Shown here piece by piece: positions 6,280-7,819 of a stretch of DNA of 7,819 nt. The number at the start of each line of letters is the position of its first letter. Position 1 is the stretch's first letter. This DNA is from Clostridia bacterium (GTDB taxonomy: Bacteria > Bacillota > Clostridia > Oscillospirales > Acutalibacteraceae): positions 1 to 7,819 of the forward strand of contig CAAFMR010000247.1 of NCBI GenBank assembly GCA_900764115.1. Direction: 5' to 3'. The notes beneath the pieces are model-generated. The model did not search any database. It saw only the letters and a program-made list of their open reading frames with translations, and was not told where the DNA came from. A program made the position numbers and the translations under genes.

Positions 6280-7819
6280 GTGAAGAATGTCAGCAGAATT
6301 TTGTGCTGCCTGTTGGTTGCGCTGTTTTGCGTCTCTATGATGGCTTGTTCCAAGACCACCGTGGAGGAAAGCTGGATCAGCGAATACGACAGCACCGCGA
6401 TTTCGGATAATACGCAGGACCCGGATAATCCGGATGCCAGCAACCCCGATGCCAGCGGCGACAACAAGGGCGGCACCACCACGAAGAAGCCCGGCAAGGG
6501 CGGCACCACCACCACCACGAAGAAGCCCGGCAAGACCCGCAATATGAACAACACCGTGCTGCGGAATATCACCGTGCAGTCCGGCAGCGCTACCAACTAC
6601 GGGGATACCTTCCGGGGCAAGAGCTACAAGATGATCACCTGGGCGGAGACCACCACGGCGTCCGACAAGGCGGAGATCGAGGCGTTTGCCAAGCAGTATG
6701 GCTGCTCGATCAAGATCGAAACCCCGAACTTTGAGCAGGTGCGGTCTACCGTCGCCACCAAGCTGTCCTCCGGCGATGCGTATGACATCATCCGGCTGCA
6801 GGGCTCCTGGTACCCCCGCATTCTGATTGCCAACCTGATGGAGCCGCTGGATGGCGCTTTCACCACCGGCGATTGCACCAGCGCGAATTCCAATAAGGGC
6901 ATTGATTTGGAGAAATCCAAGTATTTCGGCTGGAACAACAAGCTGTATGGCATCACCACCTACGACGATAGCCCCATCTACTATATGTACTACAACAAGA
7001 AGCTGCTTAACGGCGCCAACGATCCTTGGAACCTGTATCAGCAGGGTCAGTGGACCTGGGCGAAGATGAAGGAGCTGGCGGAGCAGTTCAAGGGTGAAGG
7101 CGGTAGTGCCTACTGGTCGGATCAGACCTGGTGCTACAAAGCAATGGTTATGTCCAACAATGTGCAGCTGGTGAAAGAGTCCAAGGGCGATAACGGCGGC
7201 ACTAAGCTGGAGGCGTATGTGTCCAGCAACACCCCCTTTATCAATGCGCTGAAATATGTGCAGGGCATGAACGGTCAGGGTACTGTTGCGGATCCGTTGT
7301 ACAAGAAGAGCCTGGTGCTGAAAAATGACGGCGGCTCGGATAAGCTGGATAACCTGTGCAACGGCAACATTGTGGTGTGGCCCTCTGAGTCTAACCGCTA
7401 TCAGTCCCTGTATAACCGGATTGCAAAGAAACAGGGTGCCGGTTTTGGCAATAATGTGAACAATCTGGGCGTGGCTCCCATGCCCTATGGTCCCGACAAC
7501 AGCGCCAAGGCGTATGCGGCGGGCTGGCTGACCGGCTTTGGCGCCGGACGCGGCTCCGATGCGACTGCTCCCAAGCTGGTGGCAGCGCTGACCATCTATC
7601 ATAGTGAGCATGCCTACACCCAGGCGGATTCTGAGGCGGCTAAGGCGGAGCAGAAGGTCAAGGAGCAGATGAATGAGTTCTATAAAAAGACCAACTACTG
7701 CGACTTTGGCTACGGCGATGCCGACAAGACGCTGGATACCATTCTGTTTAACATTGAGCAGGAGTGTGCCAAGGGCGGTACCATTGCGACTGTTCTGAAG
7801 AAGTATGATTCGCAGGCGA
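6280..7819 (+). CDS. ABC transporter sugar-binding lipoprotein (family 1 extracellular solute-binding protein), 3' end outside the window
   Basis: It starts with GTG behind a perfect ribosome binding site and stays open to the right edge (513 codons visible, no stop). Residues 1-23 are a lipoprotein signal peptide with a lipobox-like SMMAC, so C23 is the likely lipidated residue. Residues 24 to about 107 are a low-complexity spacer rich in Asp/Pro/Ser, then Thr/Lys/Pro/Gly. From residue 113 the sequence is typical of sugar-type family 1 binding proteins: YKMITWAE, then VATKLSSGDAYDII around 158-171, a YYMYYNKKLL segment near 234-243, and DPWNLYQQGQWTW at 248-260. The protein captures an oligosaccharide outside the membrane and delivers it to an ABC permease, whose genes would be expected just downstream. 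It has its own promoter. The neighbouring GH26-like enzyme suggests a matching oligosaccharide ligand, which is inference. The spacer is unusually long for the family. Confidence 0.9.
   Translation, partial: MKNVSRILCCLLVALFCVSMMACSKTTVEESWISEYDSTAISDNTQDPDNPDASNPDASGDNKGGTTTKKPGKGGTTTTTKKPGKTRNMNNTVLRNITVQSGSATNYGDTFRGKSYKMITWAETTTASDKAEIEAFAKQYGCSIKIETPNFEQVRSTVATKLSSGDAYDIIRLQGSWYPRILIANLMEPLDGAFTTGDCTSANSNKGIDLEKSKYFGWNNKLYGITTYDDSPIYYMYYNKKLLNGANDPWNLYQQGQWTWAKMKELAEQFKGEGGSAYWSDQTWCYKAMVMSNNVQLVKESKGDNGGTKLEAYVSSNTPFINALKYVQGMNGQGTVADPLYKKSLVLKNDGGSDKLDNLCNGNIVVWPSESNRYQSLYNRIAKKQGAGFGNNVNNLGVAPMPYGPDNSAKAYAAGWLTGFGAGRGSDATAPKLVAALTIYHSEHAYTQADSEAAKAEQKVKEQMNEFYKKTNYCDFGYGDADKTLDTILFNIEQECAKGGTIATVLKKYDSQA
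6466..6531 (+). repeat. In-frame tandem repeat encoding the Thr/Lys/Pro/Gly linker
   Basis: Two adjacent units encode KGGTTTKKPG (6466-6495) and KGGTTTTTKKPG (6496-6531). They differ only by two extra ACC codons in the second, a run prone to replication slippage. They form part of the spacer between the lipid anchor and the binding domain of the sugar-binding protein. Linker length is therefore likely to vary between strains. Confidence 0.9.

Noticed and set aside
6166..7611. Long reverse-strand open frame (481 codons) opposite the sugar-binding protein gene
   Set aside because: The + strand frame has a promoter, an ideal ribosome binding site, a lipobox and family motifs. The reverse frame is repetitive in Leu, Ile, Gly and Val and has no recognisable features.

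Overview
The window reads as part of a carbohydrate-active cell-surface locus from a Gram-positive anaerobe, most likely a gut-type Clostridia member (Oscillospiraceae/Ruminococcaceae-like). This rests on moderately GC-rich coding sequence (estimated by eye), strong AGGAGG-type ribosome binding sites, a canonical sigma-A promoter, a lipoprotein-type sugar-binding protein with no outer-membrane system, and surface proteins ending in a membrane helix plus a basic tail. Taxonomy is inference; no marker gene is present. All three genes lie on the + strand.

Region 1 (1-3582) is the 3' part of a very large surface protein whose start lies upstream. It is a string of F5/8 type C (discoidin/CBM32-like) modules: one half-module, then four more modules of varying divergence. 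An unassigned region of about 200 residues and a C-terminal transmembrane anchor follow. The half-module and the next module are 94% identical DNA repeats with a 723-base (241-codon) period. Region 2 (3601-5889), 18 bases downstream and probably in the same operon, is a complete secreted glycoside hydrolase with a GH26-like catalytic domain, a beta/gamma-crystallin-like domain, one F5/8 type C domain, an Asp-rich linker and the same type of membrane anchor. A 14-bp perfect hairpin follows it.

Region 3 (5890-6279) is a 390-base intergenic region. It holds that hairpin, a pair of TTGCACT direct repeats, a near-consensus extended -10 promoter overlapped by a small dyad, and an 8-bp inverted repeat at the start of the predicted leader. 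Region 4 (6280 to the window end) is a new transcription unit. It begins with a GTG-started lipoprotein, a family 1 ABC sugar-binding protein whose binding domain stands off the membrane on a repetitive Thr/Lys/Pro/Gly linker. This gene is open at the right edge, and permease genes would be expected beyond it.

Taken together, the giant discoidin protein would bind a glycan at the cell surface, the GH26-like enzyme would cut it there, and the lipoprotein would pass released oligosaccharides to an ABC importer. The substrate (mannan, mixed beta-glucan, host or plant glycan) cannot be decided from the sequence. No mobile element, CRISPR array, tRNA or rRNA was seen.
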